Part shown: in pieces, positions 21,959 through 34,249 of the stretch | Numbering within the stretch: the stretch's first letter is position 1 | How the letters are laid out: the number at the start of each line of letters is the position of its first letter | Assembly: GCA_021014945.1 (NCBI GenBank) | Contig: MU266474.1 | Coordinates: 1-64,000, forward strand | DNA length: 64,000 nt | From: Leucogyrophana mollusca | Lineage: Eukaryota > Basidiomycota > Agaricomycetes > Boletales | Direction of reading: 5' to 3' | Made by a program: the position numbers and the translations under genes | Notes under the pieces: generated by a model | Seen by the model: the letters and a program-made list of their open reading frames with translations, nothing else | Databases searched by the model: none | What the model was told of the DNA's origin: nothing

Positions 21959-23031
21959 TTATATGTACATGCTACCTTCCCCTAATTCGCTAAGGTTTTT
22001 CCTGAGTACGCCCCCATGCGTTGACGTCAATCCTTCATCCTCCCAAGAACTATTCGGATTTCCACAAATGATCTCACACACCGAGAGCTGAACCAATTGC
22101 ATAGTTAGCGCTGACCAAGTGCCATTGTTGTTGGGCGACAGAGATTTTGTGGCTGTTAATCCCGCTGGTGCAAGAGGGGGAATGTGTGGTGAAGGTAGAA
22201 GGATAAGAACACCAGGCGTGGTACTAGTATTTCGAAGCGATCTCAAAATCAACGTTGTCATGAAGGAAGCTGAAGTGGATTGCACCAGATTCGGAGGGGC
22301 GAAAGGCTGCAGCTTTAATCCCTGCGTGCATCACCGGCGCCAAACATCAGTAAAGTATCGAAAGAATGCTAGGAGCTGTGAGCACTCACTGATCGTGGCA
22401 CACTACCAATTGCGAGGTACCTCACGGGAGCATCGTGAGGAGGGAGAGGGTCTGGAGATATGTAACCCAAAGTAGCATACGAATCCAACAGCACGACACT
22501 AGTGAAGGACTCGAACTAGATATATACCTGCAAAACCCGAACGACGTACCTGGAAGGTTGGAATCGCGCGACAACTGCTTCAGCATACCGGCTCATCGCC
22601 CATAACGGCAGTCTCGTCGTCGTTTCCGAGACAAGTACAACAGCGCCTGCCCATGAAGGTGCAAACAAGAGTCCAACCTAAATTATCATAAGGCTCCATG
22701 ATAAGCCAAGAAACCCATCGAAGATCACACCTGTATTTCGTTTACATAGACAGCTCCTTGCTGTTCACCAAGCTTGGCCCCCCTCGCCCAGTCCTGTCCA
22801 GCGCCGCCCGAAGCGAGTACCAGCGCAGAACCCGGCTTGGCGATGCCCACAAATCTTATATTCAAGTCTATGGGTTGATCAACCACTCGTGCAGAGGAGA
22901 GCGGGTTATATTCGTCCTCATCATCAGACTCGACGGCGTATCGGGGAGGTACGGTGTCTCCGAGAGGGTCAATCTCCTGCGTACGAGGAATCGAAATCGA
23001 TATGCAAACCAGTACTCGAAGATCTCACCAT
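21959..23031 (-). CDS. Probable proteasome assembly chaperone 1 (PSMG1/Pba1-like)
   Basis: Five exons (23031-23029, 22976-22731, 22677-22550, 22498-22390, 22321-21959) give 282 residues. The first exon holds only the ATG, followed at once by GTGAGA. Exon 2 then reads EIDPLGDTVPPRYAVESDDEDEYNPL, an acidic disordered N-terminus. Further on are VGLLFAPSWAGAVVLVSE, SVVLLDSYATLGYI and RYLAIGSV, a mix of buried strands and helices fitting the PAC1 fold. That chaperone pairs with PAC2 and binds the alpha ring of the 20S proteasome during assembly. Recognition is by overall pattern, so the identity is moderate while the gene model is good. Confidence 0.6.
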
Positions 23032-23279
23032 GTCGCAAGAAATGAAACACACAAGATTATGGTTTGTATTGGAGAAGGTTGGAGAATGGAGTTGAAGTGA
23101 CAGTTTAGCTCGCGGAGTCCGGATACCAATCTAGATGGCCGATGTCACGATACTGTGGTGGACATCTTGGACATCCTGCTCCTTCTTGCACAACTCAACG
23201 TACAGGTGTTGAGGTGAATATACGTCATAGCAGACAACACTGGGTGTAGGACTCCCTGTAGCTCCGCCTTGAGGCAGTT

Positions 23280-24657
23280 TCATGTGCCTCTAAAAACATC
23301 CGTTTTACCCTTCCCGACCCATCCTTCCGGTTGCGCTTGCTTCGCACTGTCCCTTGCCCAGATACGGACATGGTATCTTTCCAGCCCAGGCCATTTTTCG
23401 CCGAACCGGAATCCTCTCCTCAACATATACCCCAGGATCGGATAAAAAGCGCAATCCGCCAGAGTGAAATCCTCCCCTCCTCCAATATATCCACTCGATC
23501 GAGCCGCATAGCTCTCCCAGAACGCGAGCTCCTTGTCCAGCGCGTCCAGAAGGACCGGGCGAACGGTGGACGTAAATACAGCCATTGTATTTGAGTGCCG
23601 TGCTTCGAAAAAAGCGTCTTCGAGGGCGTCGTAGGCATTATGTAGATTCTCCGTCTCCTGCACCAGGCTCAGAATCCGAGCTCTGTATTTTCTCTGCTCG
23701 ATGGGCGGGAGTAAATACTTTTGGGTATAGTATGTCTCAAGATAGGCAAGAATGGCAAGGCTCTCGTTAACAGTTGTGCGCTCGTCATCCGTATCGACAA
23801 AAACGGGGGTCTTCCCTCGAGGGTTAAGCGCGAGGAATGCAGGCAGACGCGTTGGTTTGGGATGTGTCATGACCTTGAGACGGATTTGAGCGACTTCAAT
23901 GCCCTATAGGGTGAGTCAGCAAAATCCTAAAATGTTCCCTCATAACTACCTTTTCGCTCAAAGCCATTAGCACTCTCCAACTTGGTATGCTCCCGTTCAC
24001 ATAGTATAACTTTGGTTGTATCAGTTTCGCATCAGGCGCCTCCGCGTAGACTTCCTGGCTATCGAGGACAGTGACTCCCATATCGTTCATCCTCTCGAGC
24101 GCCCTGCGGTGGCTCTTTTCTCTCCGCCACCCAAGACAGTCGCCAACGGTATGGACCCTGAATCCATCGATTTGAACTGCATCGATCAGAGTAGCGAGCA
24201 CGCAGGTATTGCTCAAAAGTCCACAGAAATAAACATCTACGGCTGAGCGCGTGCGGAGTGCAAAGAGAAGGGTGGTTTCTTTGAAAGCAGAATAATTCTT
24301 CTTCGTCAAGATCATGTCGGAATCATCGATGAGTGCCGACGCGGCGGGATGGAATTCGGCGTTCACTGAGCCCGCTTCACAGCACGGAGATTTCCCTTTA
24401 TGAGTCCCTGCAAGGTACGCGTCGTGGCCTTGAGAATCTGACACGCAAGCGGGACCTTCGTCCACGCCAGCACCTAGATTATCATAGATGGACTTCACCC
24501 ATATGATATGTCCCTGCTGTCGAAATTCTGGGACTCGTTTCGTCAAGCTAAGGAGGAGTGTCTCCTTGGAGTGCTCGAGGATAGGGTAGCGGCCATCAGA
24601 GGAAAGAAACTCATTCTGGAGGTCTATCACCACGAGGACCTTGCTTGTTGGGGCCAT
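23280..24657 (-). CDS. Isochorismatase-like hydrolase fused to glutathione transferase
   Basis: Exons 24657-23950 and 23903-23280 join over a 46-bp intron in phase (SEK|GIEV), giving 443 residues. Residues 1-205 are a cysteine hydrolase of the isochorismatase family with the triad D12 (VVIDLQNEF), K119 or K120 (ILTKKNYSAF) and C152 (LLSNTCVLAT). Residues about 215-300 are a GST thioredoxin fold (KLYYVNGSIPSWRVLMALSEK, then LNPRGKTPVFVD and TVNESLAILAYLE). The rest is the all-helical GST domain (GGGEDFTLADCAFYPIL). The first exon itself runs from the hydrolase into the GST half, so the fusion does not depend on the splice call. A combined role in detoxification is inferred. The substrate is unknown. 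Confidence 0.85.
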
Positions 24658-25157
24658 GTCAAGAGCTGGAAAGGATAGCGTTGTGAGAATGGGCGTCTAG
24701 TAAATACGCTAAAGAAGTGACTCGGTCGCAAATGGTTCCGGTGCTGGCTCTCTAGTATTTGGTACCGTGAGGAATTGAGCCTGGCTCATTGGAACACCGG
24801 GATTATGGGGTCAAGGGCGAGAAGAGTTTGGGAAGACCCAAGGCAAGCAATCCCGGGCCTGACAGGACCAAGACCCAGGATGTGAAACCGAGCAGGGGTG
24901 CTCTCCTGCGTGCGTCCCCCACCGACGACAGAAGGAGCTGAAAGAGCTTCAAAAGCAAAGTCTCGATGTCGGCACTTGCGTATGAGCTACCCGTAGCCTA
25001 CAACTCAGCCTGAGAGACTGGTATGAGAGTTCAAGACAAGCCGGGACAATTAATGCAGGGTCCGTTCCGCCACCCGTTCAACGCGCTCATTTAACCTTGA
25101 TTTCACCCACCAAAAGGCGACAACTTACGATTGTTCTTACGCGCGTCGCCTCAATAA
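24658..25157. other. Divergent promoter region between the fusion enzyme and IND1
   Basis: Five hundred bases between two divergent start codons. I see no TATA box and no supported gene, only short chance frames. Confidence 0.6.
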
Positions 25158-26485
25158 ATGCTTGCTATTCTTCGACAATGTCCTTCTCGCTCTCTCGCCC
25201 TTCCTCGACGCGAATTCTCCGTACATGCCGCTCGAGGTCATGAAAACCCTCTGGTAAGGTCCTTTTGCCTCCCATAAATATTCCTGCCGACCGTGAAATC
25301 CATTATATGTGCTACTACCATCAGTAGGGTTTACCGAAACGCGGAACTGCACCCCAAATGCCTCGAAGGGGCGGTCCCGTACAGAAGAGGTCGATTCCAA
25401 ATGTGCAAAAGGTGCTTGCAGTGGCTAGCGGCAAAGGCGGTGTTGGCAAAAGCACTGTTGCAGGTGCGTTGAACCTCCAGTTTGCTGGAGGCTGTTTCAG
25501 TGCCTCATCTATCACGGTCAGTGAACCTGGCCTTTTCTCTTGCTTTGAAACAGCATGGTCAGTCCAATCAGCGCCTCCGCGTCGGAATTTTGGACCTCGA
25601 CATATTTGGCCCCTCGGTCCCAACTCTCATGGGCCTGCAAAACAGTGACGAACCAGAATTGACTTCCGGTATATACGCCTATCTTTCTTGATGAATGTAA
25701 AACCTGAAAGACACGCACAGGTGGTGCGCTTCTCCCGATCGTGAATCACGGTCTACCAACCATGTCAATGGGATATCTCCTCCCAAAGTCCGGAGACGAC
25801 GCGTCTCGCGCTGACGCAGCCGTGGTTTGGCGCGGCTTGATGGTTCAGAAAGCCGTCCAACAGCTTCTATTCGACGTCGATTGGAGAGATGCCGCACAAA
25901 ATCATGGCTTGGATATATTGGTGATCGACATGCCCCCCGGCACAGGGGATGTACCACTTACTCTTGGGCAGCTCGTGAATGTCGATGGTATGTGCTTTGT
26001 GTCTCAGCCACCTGTAGCGATGATCGACTCCTCTCTACTCAAGGTACCGTCATTGTCTCAACCCCTCAAGACGTTGCACTAGCGGACGTTAGGCGAGGAA
26101 TATCGATGTTCCGCAAAGTCTCCGTTCCCGTGCGTTCCCGATGACTTCACCTCTGTCCCTCATGCATCTCTGACCTCACGTGCAGATCACGGGCACGATG
26201 CTCAACCAAGCTTATTTTGTATGCTCCTCGTGTTCTGCACCTCACCAACTATTCGGTTCTCCGGACGCATTCCGCATGACAGCCCACAAACTCGGCGTCG
26301 ATGTCCTTGGAGAACTTCCCCTCGTCAAAGGCGTGAGTTCGGGCGGAGACAATGGTATTCCTTACGCGCTATCCTGCAGTGAACGGCAGACGAAAGAGGA
26401 CGGCGCAGGAGGAGCTGTGTGGAGGAATGTGATGGCCGACGCAGCAGCAAAAGTCTATGACGCCCTTTTCAAAGATACGTTATAA
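25158..26485 (+). CDS. IND1: Mitochondrial Fe-S cluster carrier IND1/NUBPL (complex I assembly)
   Basis: Six exons (25158-25253, 25328-25463, 25522-25668, 25721-25987, 26044-26129, 26186-26485) give 343 residues. The N-terminus [20 protein letters not shown] is a likely mitochondrial targeting peptide. The Mrp/NBP35 P-loop with deviant Walker A is [10 protein letters not shown] (about 66-75), then [26 protein letters not shown] and [14 protein letters not shown]. The C-terminal CxxC is C257/C260 ([10 protein letters not shown]), a cluster ligand in the family. The protein delivers Fe-S clusters to respiratory complex I. CPHC is usual where this gene has CSSC. Both ligand cysteines remain. Confidence 0.92.
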
Positions 26486-26724
26486 GCGTCATTCTATGTA
26501 CATTCCACGATCCGATTATTACATTCAGCTACATCTCAGATATACATCTAATAATGAGACAGTCCGTGCAACAAAACAAGATAGAAGATAGATGAGATAA
26601 ACTAGCACGATATAAGGATGAACGGAAGTGGTAAGACTCGAGTGACATGCAAGACTGATAAATTATAAACTATATATCGCCAATTTCCGATGAGTCCTTT
26701 GGGCAAGTTTTCTAAAGGCACAAC

Positions 26725-28112
26725 TCAGCGCAAAGAAAACCCCCCGAAGTCAAGGAACGCCTCCTCCAATGACATCTTGCGGACGACAAGAGCTTCAACG
26801 ATGAGTCTAGGCTCCGCAGTCACAGCAGCGGATGGCTTTGTGCCCTCGGCTGGTTCAGCACCCTCGGGATGTACTAGAAGCCCAGAGTCCAACGCGGGAG
26901 CTGCGTCTTCAAACGACGTGGGCTCCACAGTGACATGCAAGGACTCGAGGCCGGACACAAGGCTATCCGGAACGGCGGTAATGGCAAGGGTAGAAGGCGC
27001 TGCATCTTTGCTCTCCCCGTTCAACACAATGGAGCGGTTCGTCGCGACGTGGGTAAGCAAAGTATTTCGCTTGAAGTCTCGCCGACGATCGCGCGCGAGC
27101 CGACGTTGCTGAGCTTTGACCTGCTTGATCGGGGCCGTCTCGCTTTGGTCCGCGTTGGGTTCGTCAGGCGACTGCGGAACATCATGAGGCTGCGAATGTG
27201 CCTGATTGGGTGGATGGCGCTGCGGCTTCTTGCCTTTCAGGTGTGACCCGCGTTTGTCAGAATGAGTTTGTGCAGGACCAAGAGACGACGCGAGGTGTGC
27301 GCGTTTCCGCATGGGACGGGGTTTGTAAACTGACGCAATCTCAAGGTCAACTGAGAAGGTCGTGGAGCCATGGGCGAGCTCAGAGTCGGCGTGGTCCGCC
27401 GTGTCAGAATCTGGGTCCATTGTGAACACAGCCAGCGTTGAGTCACATGGGGCTGACTCGACAGTGGCGCAGTGACGCAGGTGAAAGGGGTAATATACGG
27501 ACTCGACAGACACAGGAACTCCCTCCTCGACGTCCGTGAAATCCGTTGCCGTCGAGAACTCCGTTTCCAAGTCAGTCGACGAGACATCGTCAGGCGTGAT
27601 GCTCAGTATCTCTCGCCGCCGCCGCTTCGTGCAATCCCATCGGTCAATTTGCGATTCCGCCAAGTCCGACAGCTCAGGAGGGACTTCAATTTCCTTCACC
27701 ACTATCACAGATGCTCCAATTTCGCCTGCCATCATCTCGAGTGTCTCAAGTGACTCTTCGAGCTCTCGCCGAGGGAGACCAATGAGCGTGCCGGAGTCCG
27801 CCACGCCGAGTTCATAGTATGCCTGTCCTCCGCCCTCGAGAAGGCGCCATTTGAGCTGGGTTACTAGGCGGGTGAAACGAGCGGGGGAAGGAGAGAGCAA
27901 TTGTAGTTTGTACTCGACATTTCCCTGGGTGCAATATGAGAGTATTTCGGAATTACAGGGTGGATTGAACCCACCTCTTCGGCCTCTGGGACGAGCCTTG
28001 GGATGCCGCGCTTGAGTACTTCTGCCTGCCTCGGCGGAGTCGGGGGTACGGAGGTAAGCGAATCCCATGGGCTGGGAACGCGAGGGCTCTCTGAGTCTGA
28101 CTCCCCAAACAT
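26725..28112 (-). CDS. Protein related to the N-terminal part of GTPBP1/GTPBP2, without GTPase domain
   Basis: Exons 28112-27975 and 27924-26725 join over a 50-bp intron (EAEE|GNVEYK), giving 445 residues. The stretch of about 46-140 (GNVEYKLQLLSPSPARFTRLVTQLKWRL...ELGVADSGTLIGL...SLETLEMMAGEIGAS) matches the segment that precedes the G domain in GTPBP1/2 proteins. After it the chain is long, charged and low in complexity, with a basic AQQRRLARDRRRDFKRNT patch. No G1-G4 motif follows. It is a free-standing relative of that N-terminal module, function unknown. The upstream part of the frame towards 28329 is not needed. Confidence 0.7.
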
Positions 28113-28393
28113 TTAGCGTAAACGGTGGACTGTATACAAAATTCAAGTAAAGGCAGATATTCGAGGGATCATTGTTGTGTTTTCGTTGTGGTGGTAGCGG
28201 AAAGAGCAAGGAAAGGCTGGAGTCGCAGTATGACTCCCAAAGATCCCAAGGTCCAAAGTGGCTGTGCCGCTGAAGGCCCAAACCGTGTATCCGTGGCCAG
28301 CTCAGCTTTGACCAGCAACCATCATCCACAGCACTTCACACAAGCTTTTTGTTAGAGTCCCCCAAGGCCGAATTTTAGTTACCATTGACCATC

Positions 28394-29522
<1,129 letters not shown>

Positions 29523-29921
29523 AGCTGACTACTTTGCGGTCGTAATATCTGATATAATGTTGAGACTCCTTCGTTCTTTACTCCGAGCTCGGCCAGTACT
29601 GAATGCGCTAGCTGACTTCCTAGTAAACTAGTGGCTTTGAGCAGCTTTTCAATCCGAGCCCGAGCTCCTTGGCTTCGCTTCCGACATCGACGAGATAAGG
29701 GTTGTTTATGCCTCGATTGGCGCTGGAGTTAGCGGCTCAAGGTCGGAACGTCTGGTCTCAAGCTGGACCTCACATAAAGCTTCGCTTTTGGCTCCTTTTG
29801 TCAGAGCCTTCGGGTGGTCCTACTCGCCTGCCTTTTGCGGACACCGCTTCGGGTGTCGCCGATCGTTTTTTGGTAGAAGCCCCCGGGACATCCAGAAGCC
29901 GTTCACCATTCAGCGCTTGTC
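29523..29921. other. Intergenic region upstream of UTP22
   Basis: About 400 bp between the E2 stop and the UTP22 start. No feature beyond a likely promoter. Confidence 0.6.
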
Positions 29922-32900
29922 ATGGCGTTGAATCTGAAACGAAAACGTGAAAAGGCAGCCGCTGCCAGCAATAAAAAGGTCTGTTTATACTACTATGCTT
30001 TTCTCCAGTGTGATAATGTCAGTGTCAGAGGCATCATTCCCTCACCCACTTGGGCAGCGAGGACGCGAGTCCTATCGATGCTTCCCACCCATCAGAGGAA
30101 GAGACCCCCGATGACAACAGTTCCGCTGGCGAGGAAGGTGCGGAAGAGATTCCAGTAGGAGATAACGCACACGAAAGCCACGGCGCCGATCACAAATCCA
30201 AGAAACCACCTACTGGAGAGGAACTGAGGGTGATAAAAGATGCAGCTGAGCTTTACCGCTCAGGGTCTTTCAAGTTGCAGGTACGACTTATATCTCAGTA
30301 CTGTTGCAGACTGACACTGGGATGCGTCACGCGTACAGATTGACGCCCTGCTTCCGCACGTACGACCCAAAGAGTCTCGAAAACCCCCTTTGGATCGATT
30401 TCTCCACTCACTACACGCATTTCTCGTGTCCCTCCCCTCACTCCCTGCACAAAATCCTATCGTCGCTGCCCAAAACCTCGCCAAGCAAGGCGTAGCTGTT
30501 CCATACGCTCTTCCCCTCCCTACACGTGAATCCAAATGGAGAGTCGAGTTCGAAAAGCCCAGCGACGTCACGATCGTGGGTACATGGGCGAATCAACTCA
30601 GTGTCAAACAAAAGGATGGCGTTCAGTTCGGTGTTGACGTCGCTATCGAAATGCCCAGTGTGAGAGGTCTCCCCAATCAGTGGTTTTATTCTTACACACG
30701 TATATCCAGACTTTGTTCCAAGAGAAAGACTATCTCGACGGGCGGTTCTTCCACAAGCGGTCTTTCTATCTTGCGACCATTGCGGCGGCAATTTCAACCA
30801 GTATGAGCACCGACGTCTTCTATGACGCTGCGCAAGGTGATCCTCGGTTGTCTGTGCTAGTTCTCCGGCCCAGGAATGGTATGATATATCGCCCAGTCCT
30901 TGAGGCTCTGTCGTTAACAATCAGATAAGATGGTTCGCAGAACGATTTTTCCAAGCTTCACGCAGAAGTCCGCATCATTCCGACCCTTCCACCATCCTCG
31001 CCAATCCCCCTGCACCGACTATCGCCTGCACATTCCAACGTTCGACTGTCAGCGGAAGCTGGACGACAGCAAGCAGCAACTCCCCTCTACAACTCTACCA
31101 TTTTGTTATCTACGTTCCCAAAGTCGGAATTGCTTTTCACTCACCAGCTAAAGGAGTCATCTCCAGCGTTCCGCGATGCTCACACTCTACTACGAGTATG
31201 GGCCCATCAACGAGGGTACGGTGGGGGCTCAAACATTTGCGTGAGGGGTTTCGAGGGCAAAGGGTCGTGGTGGAGTTCATTGCTGGGGTTACTGGTAACA
31301 GGAGAGGAATCGTCGCAAGCAAATGGCAAAAAGGCGTCTCAAAGGAGACCCCTTGGGCGAGGATTAAGTTCCTACCAGCTGTTCAGAGCAGCTCTGGACT
31401 TTTTAGGCAAGTAAGGTGCTCTACTCCGCCGATTTGGTTGGTGGCTAATGTCAGTCCTCCAGCAAAACACAATTTCGCTGACAATGCCGTATTTGTGAAA
31501 GCAACCAACGGCCACCGGGTGCGCATCTTCTGACGAATGCACAAAATTGATGCTCATTCTCTGCTCTAGTTCCCACCTGAAGAGTATGCAGCGCATCACC
31601 CAGCCGTTTTTGTCGATCCGACGTCTACGGTCAATCTCCTCGCTGGTGTTCCGTTGAGTTCTCTAGAATCGGTGCGTATCTGAACGAAATTGTGGCCAGA
31701 AATGCGGCATCTGACGTGCCTTGATCCAGCTCATGCATGATGCGAGGAAGACTCTCGAACAACTCAATGGCTCTTCCGCAAATGAAGACGTTTTTGCCGA
31801 AGTTTTTCTGAAAGACCAATGTCATCTCTCTACGCGATTCGATGCTGTCATACGGTAACTATCCCCTTTCCTACTATGTACACCCGCTGACAGTACCCAG
31901 AGTTGATTTGTCACGCACTTCACCGTCGCTGTCGGCTCTGGCAGTTATGGATCATGGTTCCTTCGATAGCGCGCTGCTATCGGAGGTCTCAGCTATACTT
32001 CGTCGTGGCCTCGGCGATCGCACACAAGCTATAACCATCCTTCATCCTTCATCGGCGGTCAGAGCTATTTCTGAAACACAACCCGGGCGGCTGTCGCGTA
32101 TACATATCGGCTTGAACTACAATCCAGAGCATGCTTTTCGCCTCGTGGATCACGGGCCCTCGGCTGAAGAACAGCAATCAGAAGAGGCTACACGATTTCG
32201 AGAGCTATGGGGCGAAAAGGCGGAACTGCGGCGTTTCAAGGATGGGCGGATTCTTGAGAGTGTGGTGTGGGAGGTCAAGACGTCAGACGAACGCGCCCAC
32301 ATACCCGCCACAATAGTCCGACACCTGCTACATCGACATTTCGGGATCGCAGCGGACGACATACAGACCCTACAGACACCCTTCGACGCTCTACTACGTC
32401 TCCCTGACGACGTAGTGCAACTGCACCAGAATTCTGGCTCCCTGGGTGGCTTCAAGGCCGCCATCTCCGCTTTCGACGACGTCGTGAAAAAATTGAAAGC
32501 ACTGGACGACCAACTACCTCTGGCGCTGCTGAATATCAGTCCGGTGTCAGAGTACTTGCGATACACTAGTGCTTATAGCCCACTCCCCATACCCACCTCC
32601 ACTGCCTTAGCTGTTCCCGAGTCGCTGCGATATCTACCGGCGATAGAGATCATTCTCGAATTCGAGAAATCGTCCAAGTGGCCTGATGATCTCCACGCGA
32701 TTCAGAAAATTAAACTCGCCTTTTTTGAATCTATCGCTACTGCTCTCATGGCTTCGTCTCCCGGCATAAAAGCTTCTGTGGTCGTTGGCGATTTGAGAAC
32801 TTCGGGAGTACAAGACCAAGCCGGTCTCGAGATCGTCACTTCACAGGGCTGGGCTTTCCTTGCCCGGATCTGGCACGACAGAGAGGCCACTCTCCTTGAT

Positions 32901-34113
32901 CGCATCATAAATTCCAACAAAAATCCACTCCGTCCCGTCTTGTCGGACACTAGTTTTGGCAAGGAACGTCGGGAAGCCAACGAAGCTCGAGACTTGTATA
33001 CACGACGCTTTATCCATGCGCCACGGCACCACCGCGCAGTCGCAAACCTCTGCCACCACTTCAGTGCTTACTCAGGAGCAGTGCGATTGGTCAAGCGATG
33101 GCTCGCCTCCCATTGGTTACTGCAAGGCCACGTATCCGAAGAAGCGGTGGAAATCCTCTGCGCTAAATTCTTCGTTGGTACGAGCGGCATCGGGGCATCG
33201 TCGACCGAAAATGCACCAACCGTACCGAAGAGCAAAGAGCGCGCATTTGCGTTAGTTGTGGAGTTCTTGAAGGACTGGAAATGGGAGGAACCCTTATTTG
33301 TCCCCCTTTATGAATCCAGTGATGGGTCATCCATCCCTGAGGTACATGCCCTCGGGTCCAAACAAGGAGTGTGGACCATCTCAACCGCTGAAGACAAGGG
33401 TGGACGTATGTGGACGTCGAGTGGTCCGGATGCGGTTGCCGCTCAGCGTGTCCGCTCCCTGGCCAGAGCGGCGTGGAATATCATGCAGAAAACAGACGCT
33501 GAATATTATGATGTGAAGGTAGTGTTCCCTTGAAGTGGCTTGCGTAGCCATGATAACCTGACTACGACCCAGGGTCTCTTCAATCCACTGGATGACTACC
33601 ACATCCTCATAGAATTGGATCCCAGTGTCCTCCCTCGATATTACCACTGCTTCAATGCCAACCCTCGTATTTGGTCCCGGAGTGGCGACGCATCCGGTCG
33701 TAGAGATGGATCACCATTCCGGATTGGTTTTGATCCAGCTAAACTTTTCATTGAGGACTTAGAAGTATGTCAGACACGTGGTATCTCTATGATTGATCTA
33801 ACGTGTCTCATCACAGCGCACGTTCGCCGAAACACTGAAATTCTTCTATGACCCATACGGCGGTGATCGAATTGGTGCAGTGTGGCTTCCTGCAGTTGAC
33901 AAGGCTCGTCCTTTCCGGGCCCTGGGTGGCTTCTCGAGCATACCACTTCCGACCGTGAGTTACAACCCCAAAGTGATGATGACTCTCCTAATTCCTTTTC
34001 AGGAGAAATCGAAGGACAAAGCACTGGTGACGCTCAACAAGCAATCTATCTTGGATGAGATCGAACGAATGGGCGCCGGCCTCGTAGTGAAAATCACAAC
34101 CCGCCAGCAGTGA
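29922..34113 (+). CDS. UTP22: U3 snoRNP protein UTP22 (NOL6/Nrap)
   Basis: Twelve exons (29922-29978, 30029-30280, 30339-30659, 30710-30878, 30930-31406, 31463-31518, 31570-31671, 31730-31854, 31901-33518, 33573-33764, 33817-33954, 34003-34113) give about 1205 residues. The N-terminus is basic then acidic, as in Nrap proteins. Conserved stretches include FLYSFHKRSFYLA-like FFHKRSFYLATIA, the FTHQLKESSPAFRDAHTLLRVWAHQRG core, ELRRFKDGRILESVVWE, and the C-terminal FNPLDDYHILIELDPSVLPRYYH and FYDPYGGDRIGAVWLP. UTP22 scaffolds the 90S pre-ribosome for 18S rRNA processing in the nucleolus. The fifth intron (31407-31462) reads best as GC-AG (TTTTTAG|GCAAGT). A GT donor six bases later also stays in frame. 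Confidence 0.93.
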
Positions 34114-34249
34114 TTCCGATGCCTTGATGGTCATCAAATTCGTAGCGTTGGTATATTATCTATATACAGTAAATGTTAAGAGAGACAGGCACACGCTATC
34201 CTTACAGTGAACCAACAATGTCGCTTTTGTGATGAATCGGACCCTAAGC

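Noticed and set aside
26725..28329. 534-codon open frame as a single exon gene
   Set aside because: The first part translates an intron and upstream sequence. The two-exon model with start at 28112 gives a better protein.
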